NCBI RefSeq assembly: GCF_040712315.1
Contig: NC_134013.1
Location: 80,606,001 to 80,670,000, forward strand
DNA from: Castanea sativa
Lineage: Eukaryota; Streptophyta; Magnoliopsida; Fagales; Fagaceae
DNA length: 64,000 nt
Direction of reading: 5' to 3'
This document shows, piece after piece, positions 47,318 to 58,963 of this stretch (position 1 is the first letter of the stretch; each line of letters starts with the position of its first letter). Made by a program: the position numbers and the translations under genes. The notes under the pieces are model-generated. The model saw nothing but the letters and a program-made list of their open reading frames with translations. It was not told the origin of the DNA and ran no database searches.

Positions 47318-50300
47318 ATGGGTTCCTGGGTTTATTTGGCATCTTTTGCTCTATTTCTTGCAGTGTTTCTTCATCTTCCTCTTCATCACAAAGCTGAAGC
47401 TGCAAATGAGTGCGATTTGTTCACTGGAAGATGGGTAGTGGACAAATCATACCCACTTTACAATACAGCCGCATGTCCTTTCATTGAGAGGGAGTTCAGT
47501 TGCCAGAAGAATGGCCGCCCCGATCTCGACTATACCGAGTATAGATGGATGCCTCTTCACTGCGATCTTGTTAGGTAATCCCCACCAACCATTCTTTCCT
47601 ATCTTTTTCATACCTCTAAAATGTCATTTCTTGGAATGAATCTTCTTTGTGTGACCACAATGCACATTGAGAAACTTCAGTACCTTGCTTGAATAATCAA
47701 TTTTGATAATTACATAGATTTCATCCTTCTTTCTTTTTTTTTTTTCTTTTTTTTTTAAATAAACATATAAAACCATTTATTTTATAGTTGGAAACTTGGA
47801 ATGTCTTTTTTTTTTTTTTTTTTTGGGGTAGAAGTTGGAATGACTTTTGTGAATGAATGAATAATGAATAAAACACAATAAAAATTGGAATGACTTTTCA
47901 CTTTTTATATTTGCAAAGCTAAAACTAAAGTAAAACCGAAAAGTTATGATGTTACTATTTGTAATTGCATTTGTTATTTAAATATCGTTTATTGGTTACA
48001 TAACTTTTATAAACACTCTGTACACCCTTAATTTGTCTCTATGTTTAAGTGCAATAACCTTTCGGATTTATCTATTTATTTTAAATTCTCTCAAACTCAA
48101 AGCTATTAAAAAAAAACTAAAATATAGAATAAATCTCTGTCTCCCACTCTATGGGCTAAGTTATATAATATATTATAATATTTCATGACTATCATGTGAA
48201 CATAGATCACAAGTGAATATAAAAGTCCTTGTCATACTCATATGGCATAGAATTAGGTTACGTTTATGATTAGCTTAAAAAACTAGTTTTTGTTACTATT
48301 TAGATTATTTTTGCTATTATTTAAGTATTTCATTACACTTTTTTTTGATACTATTCATGAGTTCTATTATACTATTTCAGCTATTTTTTATTTTTATTTG
48401 TAGTACTTTAAATAAAAATTTTTCAGTTTTAACTAAATAAAATACTTTTAAAAATAGAGTTATTCAGTCACATGATTTGTGGAAGAATGTTTGACGGCAC
48501 AACCAAGCTCTAATGGGCTGTCGATGTCACTTTTTCACAAATCTTTAATTATTAGATTTAGAGGCGGGGGGAAAAGCTAGGCACTGTTTTGGTTTTTGGC
48601 ACTGTGGTTATGTGCTCATAACGACACATTCTCTTTTAGCACGTGGGAAGCAAAGCTGTTTCTTCCCTCTAGTATTTTTTTAAGAGAGTAGCGTATTTAT
48701 GTTTTTTATTATCCCAAAAATAAGAGGGAGAATGTATGCTATATTATATGCATTAATTGTCTTCCCAAAATTAACATATGAATAAATTATGAAAACTCTA
48801 CATTTGTTAGATTTAATGGCCAAGACTTTCTGCAAAGATTCCAGGGGAAAAGCATCATGTTTGTGGGAGACTCGCTAAGCAGAAATCAGTGGCAGTCATT
48901 GACGTGCATGCTTGTCTATGACGTTCCCAATGCTAAATACAATTTAACAAGAGAAGGAGATCTTTCCATATTTGCATTTACGGTATGAATATCGATTACT
49001 TTTTTTTGTTGTTGCTGTTTTTATTTATTTATTATCACTAGCTGTGGGCATTTTTGGTCTAATCTAAATCCTTAAAATTAAAACCTACACCAAATAATCT
49101 TAACCTTTCTTTTCGCTTATGTTTGACCTTTGATAATTAGATTCTTCTATAACGTTCTTAATTCATTTTTATAAAACAAATTACTACAAATTTTGTAGTT
49201 ATTATCGTACCAGTAAGTAGAAAATGGTTAGGGTAGATTTGTAGAACTACAATATTATTTTAATTTGATATATTAATTCTCTTGTATGAATAATATACAA
49301 AATTTATAGCTAAAATGCAAATTGCACCCTTTAAGTTGGGTTAAAATTTTTTTTTGTCCTCTAACTTTACTTTTGTTTAATTCAAACTTTTAAGTTTTTA
49401 ATTTATTCAATTTAGGTTTTTAGTCAAATTTCGTTAAAAATTACTGATAAGTATGCAATTAACTAATAAAAAAATTTTAAAAATAATTCTCACATGGAAA
49501 ATCTATAAAGCATCTTTATTGATTAAATTTTTTTTTTTCATATGAGAAAAACAATTTTTTAGTAGAATTTTTTTAATGAAATTGGACAAAATACCTTAAT
49601 TGAATAAATTTGAAACTTAGATAACTTAATTGAGCGAAGGAAAATTAAATGACTAAGATTAATTTTAGTCAAACTTAAATGGTGCAATTTGCATGTTAGC
49701 CAAAAATCAATACTTTCAATGCTTCTGAGCATAATAGTATAGTTATTTTATATTTACATAAACTTCCCTCGATAATTAATTACACTACTTTTATGAGTAA
49801 TTAATTATTCAATAAAGAGATCATTTTTATAAATATTGATGGTTGGAAAATGAGCTTCATCTATTTAAATAATAAAATTATGAGAGAATATATAAGAGAA
49901 ATGATATGTCCACAACATTTCTACAACAAATCCTAAGTGGCAGGTTATTACTGGTTGTTATTATTGGGGCAAAAAAGTAATCTTAATATTAGGTTTAAAT
50001 TTGAACCAGTAACAATTAACCACCTATGATTTGTTGTGAAAGTGTTGTAATAATGTTGTGGAAGTAGCATATCTCTATATATAATTACTATTTACCAAAA
50101 CTTTTAAACCTAATAGGCAATAGCTTAAGGTTAATGAAGGAATGTTTCATAAAAAAATGAAGAAAATCTTTAAAAAAATTTAGAATGCAACTTTGGTACT
50201 ATATAAGAAAATAGAAATGGCTCTGATACCATATCAGAAAAAATAAAACATAACTCCTATACCATATTAGAAAAGGTAAAAAAATAACTTTAATATCATG

Positions 50301-53264
50301 TTAGAAAAGATAAAATATAAGTTTGATATCATATTAAAAAGGATAAAACATAATTCTAATACTATCTTATAAATGAAAGAACATCACTTTGGTGCCGTAT
50401 TAGAAAGAATAGAACATAGCTATGATACGTTATTAAAAAAGAAAAAACATAACTTTGATACCATATAAAAAATATAAAACATTAACTTTGATACTATATT
50501 AGAAAATAAATCATAACTCTAATATTATATTAGAAAAGATAAAACATAGTTCTAATACCATCTTACAAAAGGTAGAAAATAAGTTTATTACCATATTAGA
50601 AAATACAGAACATAACTTTGATACCATCTTAGAAAATATAAAACATAACTTGGATAACATATTAGTATTTAGAACATGGCATTGATACCATGTTAAAGCT
50701 GTTGAGAGATTAAGAGAGATAATAGAGAAAAAAAAAAGTAGGAATTTAACGTGGTTCAGTGTAATGGCCTACGCTCATAGAGAAAAAAAAAAAAAAAAAA
50801 AAAAAACCTCTTAATGATTACATCTTTCCTATTAAAGTATGTTGCATTGAATCCAATGTGGGTTTATTTAGTAGAAAATCCTGGGCTATGTAATCTTAAA
50901 TTAACCCTATAATTATTTTCTTGCTATGCAAAACATGAGTCTATAATAAATTTGAACCTCTTACACCATAATATTACTAACTATATGTATTAATAGATTA
51001 GCAATTATGTTAGGGCTCGTTTGGTAAGAGTACTTAAATATAGTTTTTTGTTTTGCTATTCATAAAATGGTGGGTCTCATACTTTTTTTTGTTTTTTTTT
51101 TTGAGAATCGGTGGGTCTCATACTAGAATCTATTATTTGGCTAATGTTCTCTAAACACAGTTTTTAGAAAATTGTATTCTATTTTCTTTGTTTAAAATAG
51201 GATTTTTTTTTTATACACAAAATAGGATTTTGAAAATGACTAAGAGGATGTTTTCAAGATACATAAATGTTTTTAATGGCATAATTGTATATTAATTGAA
51301 AACAGTGAACCCCACATATTTGTCCAAATTCTTCTATCTCTTAAATTAAGGAGATTATCTTTATCACAAAAAGAATTATCATATTTCGAATTTGAAATTT
51401 ATAATTATTAAAAAAAAAGTTACATTAGCTCTATTCCACAAAAAAGTAATTTATAGATTTTACACGTTACTTTTTGTAACTTTTTTAAAAGAAAAGAATC
51501 TTAAAAATAGAAATGATCTCCCAAACAATTATTTTTTTTTTATAGTATTTTGAAAGTTTTTCTTAAAAATAGAAGTTAATTATTATTTAAAAACTAGTTT
51601 CATTTTCAATTTTTTGAAAATTATTTTTATATTGTTTGGCTGATGTGTTAGGGGGGGGGGGGGGGGGGGAATCTTTGCTCTTATGGGGGCCGGGTTTTAA
51701 ATGAATTGTAGTGGGCTATACTTATTTCTTTTTCAGTTTGGCACCGCTAAAGATCACTTTAAATATTACAGGATTATGGAGTGAAAGTAATGCTTGATCG
51801 GAATGTGTATTTGGTTGACATTGTCCGAGAACGAATTGGTAGGGTCTTGAAACTTGACTCAATTGTCGGAGGCAAGCTATGGAAAGGAATCGACATGCTC
51901 ATCTTCAATACATGGCATTGGTGGAACCGTAGGGGACCATCTCAACCGTACGGTCCCATACTATTACCATACCTTTTCTTCTTTTCTCTTCTATTTAAGT
52001 TTAAAAATAGAAAATGTTTTAAACTAAAATTATTATTGTCAGCTTTAAAAGATAACCAATTTTTTTGATTTGTTAGATGGGATTACATACAAATAGGAAC
52101 ACAGATTACGAAGGACATGGATCGTTTGCTTGCTTTTGAGACAGCGCTTACAACATGGGCCGGATGGGTGGATTCAAACATTGATCCTACCAAGACTAAG
52201 ATTTTTTTCCAAGGAATTTCCCCATCTCATTACAAGTAATCTCTTTTTTCTATATTTTCTTTTTGAAAGAAAATACTAGTAAACTCTTAATTAATCTTAA
52301 TGTTTACTGTCATTATTATTATTTTTTTGATAGGTATTGTCATTATCAAAACCACATAGTTTCGTTTTCTTTTCATTTCTAATAATCAAAAAAATAAACC
52401 TACACTCGCTTTTTACCTACCCATTAAAGTATGAAAAATTGAAAATGCACATTTACCCCTTAAACTATATCTCCTTTTACACTTATCTGCTAAATCACAC
52501 ATTATTCTTTTACGCTTGTCACCTTAAACTATGAGAATGCATATTTACTTTCCTAAATTATTACTCATGGGATATGGGGCAAAGTGTTACACAAGTACCA
52601 GTTTAGGGGGGTAAATGTGCCCTTTCATAGTTTAGAGAAACAAATGCTACATGGGTAATAGTATAGGGGATAAGTGTGCACATTCTTATAGTTTTAGGAG
52701 GTAAGTGTAAAAAGGATATAGTTTAAGAAGATAAAGTGTAATTTTTCATAATATATATTTTTAAATATTAGGACAAAAGCTGATAATAGTGACCATCAAC
52801 ATGAAGGGCAATATCTATTACGCATACACAACAATACAATTTAGTTTTTGAACTAAAATCATGTCTTGAAGTTATGATTTTAGTTTTAAAAATATATTGT
52901 GTTTACAGTGTGGGAATTAACAATTACCCCAACATGAATTCCGACAACATTTTCATATTTCAACTGTAGTGGGAGCTTATGGAACGAACCAAGTGCAAAG
53001 AGCTGTGTCGGGCAAAAGCAACCAGTGTTTGGCTCAACATATCCCGGAGGTTTGCCACCAGCTGTTGCGGTGCTCAAGAGTGTATTGAGCAAGATTACAA
53101 AACCCGTCACATTGCTTGATATAACAACTCTCTCTCTGCTACGTAAAGATGGGCATCCTTCCATCTATGGACTAGGTGGGTCAACCACAATGGACTGCAG
53201 CCATTGGTGTCTTGCTGGTGTTCCTGATACTTGGAATGAGATTCTTTACAATCTTATTCTTTGA
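47318..53264 (+). CDS. trichome birefringence-like (TBL/DUF231) polysaccharide O-acetyltransferase, five exons, intact
   Basis: Exons 47318-47574, 48811-48982, 51772-51947, 52077-52235 and 52970-53264 (TGA at 53262). All have GT-AG borders and matching phases, giving 1059 nt and 352 aa. Residues 1-33 are a signal peptide or membrane anchor ending at KAEAANEC. The PMR5N domain follows ([18 protein letters not shown]). The esterase GDS motif ([13 protein letters not shown]) is at 105-107 and the DxxH motif ([18 protein letters not shown]) at D330/H333, so the Ser-His-Asp triad is complete. Family role: transfer of acetyl groups to cell-wall polymers (xylan, mannan, xyloglucan or pectin) in the Golgi. 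The substrate cannot be told here; length and motifs suggest the TBL37-43 group. ATG 47318 is preferred because the frame upstream has only GTG. Intron 2 is 2.8 kb and full of repeats. Confidence 0.93.
49308..49701. mobile_element. inverted-repeat element in TBL intron 2
   Basis: The ends gctaaaatgcaaattgcacc and, inverted, ggctaacatgcaaattgcac form ~30-bp inverted repeats. Arms share tcaaatttaagttt-like sequence. Non-autonomous and non-coding, probably MULE-like. The target duplication is ambiguous. Confidence 0.65.
49896..50074. mobile_element. MITE copy 2 (same family as 21505-21677)
   Basis: gagaaatgatatgtccacaa and the inverted end gatatgctacttccacaac, with acaacaaatcctaagtggca near the left end as in the first copy. 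About 180 bp, in intron 2 of the TBL gene. Confidence 0.7.
50180..50695 (+). repeat. degenerate ~35-45 bp array with a gataccat core
   Basis: At least ten imperfect units of the form ataaaacataactttgatac plus catattagaaa occur in succession. The array passes at its right end into gcattgataccatgttaaag, which looks like a complemented copia primer-binding site next to an LTR edge at 50699. It lies in TBL intron 2. Confidence 0.75.
50696..51010 (-). mobile_element. copia LTR fragment (minus orientation) in TBL intron 2
   Basis: tgttgagagattaagagaga at 50699, preceded by ataccatgttaaa, is the complement of an LTR end plus a Met-tRNA-type primer-binding site (tggtat). The inner ttaacgtggttcagtgtaatggcctacg phrase is common in copia LTRs. 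The far end is not defined and no coding region is attached. Confidence 0.5.
51651..51669 (+). repeat. 19-base poly-G tract ~100 bp before TBL exon 3
   Basis: An uninterrupted G run, followed closely by a gggggccggg cluster at 51685. It is on the transcribed intron's sense strand, 102 bases before the exon 3 start. Confidence 0.95.
52426..52755. mobile_element. fold-back MITE in TBL intron 4
   Basis: Left gtatgaaaaattgaaaatgc...ccttaaactatatctcctttt is mirrored by aaaaggatatagtttaagaag...aatttttcata. Several internal gtgcacatt/aaatgtgc segments pair as well. About 330 bp. Confidence 0.65.
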
Positions 53265-53267
53265 AAT

Positions 53268-53354
53268 CGATTCATGGATATTCGCATTGAAAATTCGATA
53301 CATTTTTTCGCGATTCATGGAGATTAGCATTGAAAATTCGATACATTTTTTCGC
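53268..53354 (+). repeat. 43-bp direct duplication just after the TBL stop codon
   Basis: Two units beginning cgattcatgg (53268 and 53311) share gcattgaaaattcgatacat and tttttcgc, with two or three differences. They lie in the presumed 3' UTR. Confidence 0.85.
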
Positions 53355-53474
53355 AATAATAAGATCTTTGTTGCAAGCTAGTGAAATGAGTTGATTTCTT
53401 AAAATGAGTTGAATGTGACTTGATTAATATAATTAAGAGCATATTAATGTGTTGTGGACATGGTCTTGATACAC

Positions 53475-53521
<47 letters not shown>

Positions 53522-54050
53522 TATTGTGTCCCAAATTGAAGTAAGGTAGAATCAAGAATGTAGGGTTTAAATAATCCATGATAGGTAGATGTTGATACGT
53601 AAAAATATTTGGAAAGAATGAAAGGAATAGTTAAATGAGAAAGAAGTATAATTTTTGTTGTTTCGAGGGAACCACTTTGGTATGTAATAATAATAATAAT
53701 AAAAGGGATGAAATTTGAATTTGATTTAGAATATCCCAACCTCTGGAGTTCAGTTGGGATAAAATTTTATGATCTTTTATTAATAATTCTCCCAAATTTG
53801 AATTTAATCATAGTTAGTGTAAGTAGTGTATTTAAGCTGTAACATGTGCCTGTTACAGCTCAGGAAGAGTTGCATATTTAGGATTCTTGACACTTCCTCA
53901 ACACATGATCAATTAATCGAGATCTCGACACATGCTACTAATAATGTTAATTGAGAATCGTGTTGATAGAATTCTGATGCAGCCCAATTAGCCGTCAATG
54001 TGATGTAGAACACACAGCAAATATTTTCCTTGAACAGAGAGATCTCCATA
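53355..54050. other. downstream region of the TBL gene
   Basis: No gene. Poly-A at 53483-53503 leads into an (AT)n run to 53524. The LINE fragment begins near 54050. Confidence 0.5.
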
Positions 54051-54545
54051 ATGAACCAAACATTAGACTATTCATCTGCTTTTGCTTCTTGGAACTGTCT
54101 TGGCAAGCGTAGGGACTTTAGCTCCCCAATGCACCTGAACCAATTTATTTAAAGTTCTAACCACCTGTAGTTCCAAAGGCACTAAATAATTGTGCTCTAC
54201 TCTATTCCTAAGGAGCCAAATCTGATCTAAGATCAAAGCTCCAAATAAAAGGAACTCAGCTTTCTGTTCCTCATCAAGATTAAACAGATGCGGGGGGTCT
54301 AGAAGAGTCTCAGCAAGCTGAGAAGTAGATTGTAAATTTAAGTATTCTATTCTCAGACTCCATTGGCTACCACACCAGATCGCTTTTGCTACTTCTCACC
54401 GAGTAAACAAATGCAAGGATGACTCAAATTCATAATTGCATAATGAGCACTTTAGGTCCGTATTTTGTGAAAATCAACTTACCTGATCCCTAGTTGGGAG
54501 AAGGTTGGCTGCTATTCTCCATATATTCCTAAATAACTTGCAAGT
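54050..54545 (-). pseudogene. L1-type LINE fragment, reverse-transcriptase zinc-binding (zf-RVT) region
   Basis: The minus strand reads FRNIWRIAANLLPTRDQ, then TDLKCSLCNYEFESSLHLFT with a zinc-binding CxxC..H arrangement, and KAIWCGSQWSLRIEYLNL. EEQKAEFLLFGALILDQIWL and LRNRVEH follow. This is the zf-RVT domain and the following C-terminal segment of plant L1-clade ORF2. Two in-frame TGA stops occur: one after DQVS, and one where the last zinc Cys (FTRC) is expected. The endonuclease and RT domains are absent, consistent with 5' truncation. Confidence 0.75.
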
Positions 54546-54612
54546 ATGACATTCAATTTAAGTATATATATAAAATATTATATACGTAGAAAATATTCTT
54601 ATACATACTTGA

Positions 54613-57121
54613 AAGCTCGGATTTGTGCTAAAACATAAGAGTTGTTTAGATTTCCAAAATAAAGGATTACGGCTCGGTTGATTTTACTCTAACTTAACTA
54701 AGTGTGGAAGAGAGTAAATGCGAGCAAACAAACAGTAAAACTACTCTAAGCCATATTCATCATATATCAACAATAAAATGAAAGTTAAAAGAGTAGGGAA
54801 GAGAAATGCAATCACAAGATAACACGGCGATGTGTTATTGAAGAGGAAAACGAAAAACTTGGCGAAAAACCTCTCTGCCGCCCTCCAAATGGTAAATCGA
54901 TCCACTAGACAATAAGTTGGGATACACGAATAGCAAGAGACCTTCCAAGCCTAATCTACCCAATGCACCTAAGCCCTCCAAGCTCCTACTCTAATAAGGC
55001 TTCTCGGAACTGTGTCTTGTCTAGCTTTCCGAATTCCACAATTTAGCTTGATTGCATTCACCAAAGTTTGGCTTCTTCCAATACTTCCTAGCAGTATCAA
55101 AACCTCACTTTACACTTAGAATGAGTGTGGTAAGTGTTTGGGCTATCAACCTCTCAAGGATATGGATATTAGGGGTGTCAATTCAGGTTGGCATGTCGGG
55201 TTTGTGTCGTGTTGAGGAGGAGTATTCGACTAAATGGCATAACCCTAACCCGACTTGTTAATAAGGTGGGTTGACCTGACCCAACCCATTTGACACGCTT
55301 AATAAACGAGTCGTATTGGGTTGACACGAATGTAACACAACCCATTTCAACCTACATAATAATAAATATAATATCCATCTAGAAGTATTTTTTTTATATC
55401 CCAAAAGCAGTACATACACTTTAAGTCTTCAACTCACATTCAAAATAATATAGTTCAACAAAAATATAACATTGATCTAGAATTAAGTTCTTTACACTCT
55501 AAAAGAAGTGCATACACTTCAACCCAAATTCAAAATAACATAGTTTAACAAAAATGAAATAACATAGTTCAACAAAAATATAATATCCTTGGAACTCGTC
55601 AAATGCTAAGTATCAATATTGAAAGAATTGGAGCAAACAGTAGACTAATCCTAACTATGACTACGATTATCATCCATAGATTCTTTGTTGATGTCCAAAT
55701 TCATAAAACCTTCCACAAGCTCATCCAATTTCATTTGTGCAAGTTCTATGCCAAAATATAATTACAAAATATGATCATGCCTTAACAATTTTAAAAGCAA
55801 TACCTATCAGATCTAGTTTATAAACTATCTCAATTAACCTACTTGCAAGATATATAGACAGTGTCCAACACTAATACAAACACAAAAAAAAAAAAAAAAA
55901 AACACATGGCACAAGACAAAAGCTACAATTGGGGCCTTAATCAACAATTAATATATCTCATATATTTATAACGGCACATGGGTTCAAATTTTATAGAACA
56001 AAAACATTATGCAGAAACAATTACTAAAGAATTTTGAAACACCAAGAAAACGATTTTCTTTAATTCTAAAACTCACTAAACATATGAGAGGGAGAGAGAG
56101 AGAGAAATAACCGGTTTAAGAGTTTGAGTTTGAGAATTGGGCGCGAGTCTATAAGATAATAGAGTGAGTAGTACAGTTGAAATAAAAAAAATAAAATTAG
56201 ATATTTATAAGAAGGTTTAGAGATTTAGGGTTTGTAGGGTTTAGAGATCTAGGATTTGTAAAGTTTTAATTTCCAATTATATCCCTTATAAGTTTTTGTA
56301 ATTACTCACTTTTCTTTTTAAATTTAAAATATATGTTGGATATAAAAGGTATTTGACAATTCTAAGATAAAATGAATATTTATTTGTTATACGAGTTAAA
56401 CGGGCTGTGTTAAGTAGGTCATTTTGGGTTGACACAAATAAATTGGCATGTTAAATGTGTCTATTGTGGGTTATGCGGGTTGACTCGCTTATGACACGTT
56501 TCTTATTGTGTCGCTTTCGGGTCGATCCAATTATGACCCAAACCCATTAAGGTCTAACCCTAACCCGCAAAAACTCGTGTCAGGTTTGTGTTGTGTTTGT
56601 GGGTTGGGTCGAACATTGACAGCCTTAATGGATATGGAGAGGTAGGAGTATGAGGAAAACCGCAAAGGATTGTGGGTATAACAATCTATAATTATCAAGT
56701 GTGTATGCTAGAGTTTTCTCTCTGAAAAGCACTCTTTACAATATATGGGTAATGTGGGTATATATAGTGTTGGTGAAGACATAGTGTAGCAGATATGCCA
56801 AAATAGCAAAACAGAATGTTTCGTGGGAAGGCTTCACTCGCAAATTACTCGTGAAAACCAACTATCATCAATTGTCATGACTCTTCGTATTTTAGTCACG
56901 TGTTCTGCACGTGGCTCACTTTGAAGGAAGGCTTCTCACGAACTTCTCACGAAATCTACTTTTCTTCAATAGAATCTTAAGTCTTCACACTCTCTCTCAC
57001 ACACAACCCATACAATGAAATCCCACATAAAATACAAGGTAAAAATGATTGAACAAAATTACAATCAAATTTGGCATAGAATTAAAACCAACACAAAATA
57101 GTTGTAAATCATAACTTTACA
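54613..57121 (-). repeat. 3' LTR of the copia-type element (net ~1.04 kb)
   Basis: It matches 63040-64000 from atttgtgctaaaac onward (for example gtgtggaagagagtaaatgc and caatgcacctaagccctcca). In the element's sense it starts TGTAAAG at 57121, right after the purine tract. The far end reads gctcgg where the other LTR has tgtcag, so that terminus has changed. A 1458-bp hAT element at 55170 inflates it. Confidence 0.85.
55170..56627. mobile_element. hAT-like element (1458 bp) inside the 3' LTR, perfect 8-bp target duplication
   Basis: atggatat flanks it at 55162-55169 and 56628-56635. The ends are taggggtgtcaattcagg and, inverted, taaggctgtcaatgttcg. The other LTR has the uninterrupted site near 63587 (aaggatatagatatggagag). 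Subterminal gggttgac/gtcgggt repeats are on both sides. There is no transposase ORF. Confidence 0.92.
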
Positions 57122-57134
57122 ATCTCTCCCTTTG
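57122..57134 (-). promoter_or_regulatory. polypurine tract (PPT) beside the 3' LTR
   Basis: The minus strand reads ccaaagggagagat and then TGTAAAG. A purine run immediately before an LTR start primes plus-strand DNA synthesis in retrotransposons. Confidence 0.7.
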
Positions 57135-58018
57135 GCTATTCTGTGACAAACCCCTAAAACAGATTCTAAACTTAAAAATGAGTTTGGGAATAGTGGTAAA
57201 ACTCACTCACACCTAATCTAGAAGCTGTGAAGCACTTGCACGTATACACTTGTATCCTAAAACACTCGCACACAAACAAAACTTTCATTAAGCTTATGAC
57301 AAGTTGAATACAAGTTACGTATAGGAGCAAGTAAAACGCAATCAAGGAATTCACAAGAGATAAATTATGAAGCATAACTTGATCAAACATGAACAGTCGT
57401 TAAAGAATGACTACAATGAACATGTAATTAGTAAATGATCATCTGGACACGCGATGCAATTAAGAGCAATGCAAAAATTAATTGCATGTCTAACACATAA
57501 CCAATGCAAAACACAAAAGGTATTTGCATTAAGGATACAAGATCCAATGAGGGCACAAGCGTATAGTACTAAAGATAATGTATGCATTAATCTAAAAGTA
57601 TTTAAAATGCTACAAAGCAAGGATACATAAACAATGTACTAAATATAAATTGAAGTTTAAACTAGAGTACTTTAAAGCTTTAAAAGAAAGCAACGTAAAT
57701 ATCCAAGAGTTATAAAAACTATAAGGTAAATGAAAGTAGACTACTAAAGTAAAAGTAAACTACTAAACCACCAAAATAAACCAATATCTATAATATGCTA
57801 TGTTATGCTCCCCCTCAAACTAAGCAGCTCCCCCTCAAACTTTTCTCCCATTTTTTGACCGGAATGGTCAAAGAGGCTAGAACTCTTCAGATTCTGATTT
57901 GGAGCCCTTTTGTTGCTACCGTTGTTGCTCTATCTTCATGTCATCAATCTGAGATGATAGTGAGTAATCTGGCCTTCGACATAGATAAACTGATCCAAGG
58001 TGTGCTACACATGCGATT
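57135..58018. other. interior of the LTR element between the extra ORF and the 3' LTR
   Basis: Non-coding. Two copies of ctccccctcaaact at 57809-57842 (gaggggga in sense) resemble the repeated purine boxes of SIRE-like elements. The rest is AT-rich. Confidence 0.5.
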
Positions 58019-58963
58019 CTAGCATACCATACATCTACTCAACTCATGCAATGAGACGATTGAGTCCTTGTGCTTGTGCTTGGGAGGATGGTTGTATAGA
58101 GTCCTCCAAGGCTGATGTGAACCTTCTTCCTCAACATTGTCCCATGGGATTTGAGAAATTCTAGTTTTTAGTCTGGTGATATGGGCTTTGCTTCGGGTCA
58201 TTGTTGGAGCACCAATCGGAGAGTCCCTTTGCACCAATGTAAGACCACTCGGAAACTTCAGCCTTGTTCTTGCTATAAGAGCCATGATGAGACTTGGAAA
58301 TGGCAAGACAATTCTCGAGTTCCTCTTGGTGATGGCTTTGGACAAGAGGTGGTATATGTGACCGCATATGTCAATCTCCTTATGTGTGAAGTGATCATAC
58401 AGAAAAATAGTTCTTGGTTCGGACAATGTGGTCAAGTTTGTTACCGGGTAGAGGTTGTGGATCATTATATAGGCCAATGTCCTCATCTCCATGGTGAAAG
58501 GAATTGTGTTCAATGACTTCCTTCTGAGAGTGCCACTGAGGAGATCCACCATTGGCTAAAGAGAATCCAATCTATCATCATATTGGATAGAAATTTGTTG
58601 AGATGGTGGACAAACTTCCAATACCTCTTGGATAGATTCTCTCGTGTTAAAGAATTCTATTTGCCTCACCCAAAAATTAATGCGCTCCCCTTCCAAAATG
58701 GTATTTGCAAAGAATTCCCTTATGATTTCGACAAAGACATTCCCACTTGGGTTCAGTAGCTTTTTCTATGTCCTCTTCTTGAACACTTCAGAAATGCAAG
58801 TGTTTTCAAGGGTCTCCATTCTTACAACCCTTTCCATGATGATCGTTGCCCTTTTGTAGAAGTCGTTATAAGCCATGTCTACCTCAATGCTTTGGAAATT
58901 TCCTAAGTTTGAGCGTGGACACTTTGATGATTTCTTTGTGGCAAAATGTTTAGTAGGAGACAT
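58019..58963 (-). pseudogene. additional ORF of the LTR element (putative plant transposon protein), two in-frame TAG codons
   Basis: From ATG 58963 one frame runs 315 codons to the stop at 58019, interrupted only by TAG at 58766 and TAG just before 58552. Recognisable parts are MSPTKHFATKKSSKCPRSN, then RINFWVRQIEFFN, PMVDLLSGTLRRKSLNT, LAYIMIHNLYPVTNLTTLS, FTHKEIDICGHIYHL and IVLPFPSLIMALI. It matches my memory of a plant-specific domain of unknown function (putative plant transposon protein) carried by many LTR elements and dispersed plant proteins. It sits between gag and the 3' LTR, the position of envelope-like or accessory ORFs, but no membrane segment was seen. Function unknown. Confidence 0.7.

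Noticed and set aside
58161..58516. Plus- and minus-strand ORFs of 60-111 codons
   Set aside because: Shadows of the minus-strand accessory ORF of the LTR element.
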